From assembly GCA_022793095.1 (NCBI GenBank), contig JAAWCD010000032.1:1-38876 (forward strand): a DNA stretch of 38,876 bases. Direction: 5' to 3'. The notes under the pieces were generated by a model, which saw nothing but the letters and a program-made list of their open reading frames with translations, made no database searches and was not told the DNA's origin. Position 1 is the first letter of the stretch. Every line of letters starts with the position of its first letter. This DNA comes from Oscillospiraceae bacterium (GTDB taxonomy: Bacteria > Bacillota > Clostridia > Oscillospirales > Oscillospiraceae). A program made the translations under genes and the position numbers. Shown here in pieces: positions 37,708 through 38,876 of this stretch.

Positions 37708-38876
37708 TTATCCGAGCCACTCTTGTGTAGACCACACAATGCCGGCAAGGACGAAAAAGACGCAGGGCAGGGCCACACCATTGCCCCACATCTTGTACTC
37801 GGCGGAATCCGAGTGCGGAGATTGCAGCCAGCTGACGATCTGGTTCCTTGTCTTGGGCTTGGTGGCCGTCCCTATGATCCTGCGGTGGGTCTCCCAGACC
37901 TCCGACCAAAAAGTGATATCCGCCTCTGTCGGCTCCGGGGTCTCCAGCCCAGCGCACCACCAGTCCGGGAACCCCTGCAACCTGGCGCATTCTGTGGGGG
38001 TTAGCCTTCTCACAGTATAACCGATTTGAATTGCACCAGGGCCATTCGCCACCAAGGTCGGCTGCACCTGAGCGGAAATTGATGGTGTGAACTGAGCGGC
38101 CTTACCCTGATTGAAAGCGTTTCTCCCGATTCCATAGCAGACAAAGGGCTGGTTGTTGCCCCCGGTGCCATAGGTGGAACTGACCGTGGGCGCGGTGTCC
38201 AGTGGCCCGGTGTAGCGCGTGTCCTGACTGTGGTTCTCATACACAGCGGCGGGGACCACCCCGGCCCGGAGCGTCGGGGAGCACTCCTCCCCGTATCCGA
38301 TGGAGCGGCTTGCGGCGGAATGCTCCGTGCAGAAGCCGGCAGCCATCACACAGGGTGGGTGGTGCGCCTCTGCCCGTAAGGTGCAGGTGACTTCTTTTGT
38401 CACATCCATGCGCCTGCCGCCCTGGTCGTTTAAACAAATCCCGCCTGCTGCTCCAGCGCCGCCCGAAGAATAGCGGGCAGCTCTTTGCCACGCGCGGAAG
38501 CCCGCCGCAGAATACCCCGACAGGCCCTCGGACTCAAAGAGTACCCGTCCGGCGCATCGGCCTGTAAGATCTCCGACAAGGTAACAGCGGCGCCTTCGCT
38601 GGGGGACTCCCCAGAATTGAGCGTCAAAAACTCTGTACGCAACGCTCCATCGGTCTCCCATGTAAATGTCGGCGTAGGGCCATCGGTTTTTCTCAGGCAT
38701 AGGCACCGAGGCCCCCGGCTCTGCGATGCCGATGACCGCATCGAGGACCGCCTTGAAGTCGAAGCCTTGGTTCGAGCTGAAGGCCCCGACAACGTTCTCC
38801 CAGCAGACCCAGCGCGGGTATCTTCCATTGGTTGCACACCTCATTTCCTTGATGATGCGGATGGCCTGGTAGAAAA
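37708..38876 (-). CDS. DNA (cytosine-5) methyltransferase, 5' end outside the window
   Basis: The frame is open from the right edge (FYQAIRIIKEMRCATNGRYPRW...) to the stop at 37708, about 388 residues. Motif I and the PCQ catalytic loop lie outside the window, but later C5-methylase motifs are clear: WENVVGAF (motif VI), QFWGVPQRRRRCYLV (VIII), RLTPTECARLQGFPDWW (IX) and YKMWGNGVALP (X). The about 150-residue stretch between VIII and IX is the target-recognition region. It would transfer methyl from SAM to cytosine in phage DNA, probably to escape host restriction. No restriction endonuclease is seen nearby, so it appears to be an orphan. Confidence 0.9.
   Translation of the reverse strand, partial: FYQAIRIIKEMRCATNGRYPRWVCWENVVGAFSSNQGFDFKAVLDAVIGIAEPGASVPMPEKNRWPYADIYMGDRWSVAYRVFDAQFWGVPQRRRRCYLVGDLTGRCAGRVLFESEGLSGYSAAGFRAWQRAARYSSGGAGAAGGICLNDQGGRRMDVTKEVTCTLRAEAHHPPCVMAAGFCTEHSAASRSIGYGEECSPTLRAGVVPAAVYENHSQDTRYTGPLDTAPTVSSTYGTGGNNQPFVCYGIGRNAFNQGKAAQFTPSISAQVQPTLVANGPGAIQIGYTVRRLTPTECARLQGFPDWWCAGLETPEPTEADITFWSEVWETHRRIIGTATKPKTRNQIVSWLQSPHSDSAEYKMWGNGVALPCVFFVLAGIVWSTQEWLG

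Noticed and set aside
1-38876. tRNA or rRNA genes
   Set aside because: No cloverleaf with a recognisable T-loop and acceptor stem, and no rRNA-like stretch, was noticed by eye; a dedicated scan was not possible.

Overview
The window is almost entirely the late region of a tailed phage, most likely a prophage of a moderately high-GC Firmicute. Strong AGGAGG-type ribosome binding sites, GTG/TTG starts and gene families typical of Clostridia prophages (amidoligase, 'virulence protein'-type ORF, DUF3383 sheath, Holin_LLH) suggest the Oscillospiraceae. No host gene, integrase, repressor or att site is visible, so host and lysogeny are inferred. A contractile-tail (myovirus) morphology is supported by sheath, tube, PAAR spike tip, gp25-like protein and baseplate J.

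Layout. Nearly everything is on the minus strand and reads from right to left. 38876-35121: an early/accessory block with a C5-cytosine methyltransferase (cut by the window end), a 'virulence protein'-type ORF, an amidoligase, a gamma-glutamylcyclotransferase-like protein and a zinc ribbon. 35037-27646: packaging and head (two small-terminase candidates, large terminase, portal fused to a MuF domain, prohead protease, major capsid, decoration-like protein). 27592-23525: adaptor, neck, sheath and tube. 23402-22946: tail-assembly chaperone with a probable +1 frameshift. 22927-13998: tape measure, Dit-like protein, baseplate plug, hub, spike, PAAR, gp25-like, J and gpI. 13983-9282: tail-collar and fibre genes, including broken pieces. 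9178-8369: a toxin-antitoxin cassette on the opposite strand, with its own promoter, operator and terminator. 8137-7445: a further tail protein. 7430-3257: a peptide-maturation locus. 3192-914: lysis genes (XhlA-like, membrane protein, endolysin, LLH holin), ending at a strong terminator. 1-669: two plus-strand genes converging on that terminator.

The most interesting unit is 3257-7430: a 243-residue protein with 36 cysteines in a regular C-X3-C lattice, an unknown 195-residue protein, two related radical SAM/SPASM enzymes and a 99-residue protein between them. The genes overlap or are tightly spaced and lie between tail and lysis genes. This looks like a phage-borne 'CXXX-repeat' RiPP-like maturation system. 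Its position suggests expression late in infection, so the product could be a virion component or could be released at lysis. A second notable unit is the amidoligase plus cyclotransferase pair (35300-36813), whose amidoligase shares a C-terminal module with the neighbouring 227-residue protein.

The fibre region (about 9.3-12.0 kb) looks more AT-rich than the head genes and shows scars of module exchange: a displaced fibre C-terminus with an internal stop, a single-base frameshift, a repeated N-terminal attachment module and strong intercistronic hairpins. All family names come from reading the sequences by eye; no database search was run.
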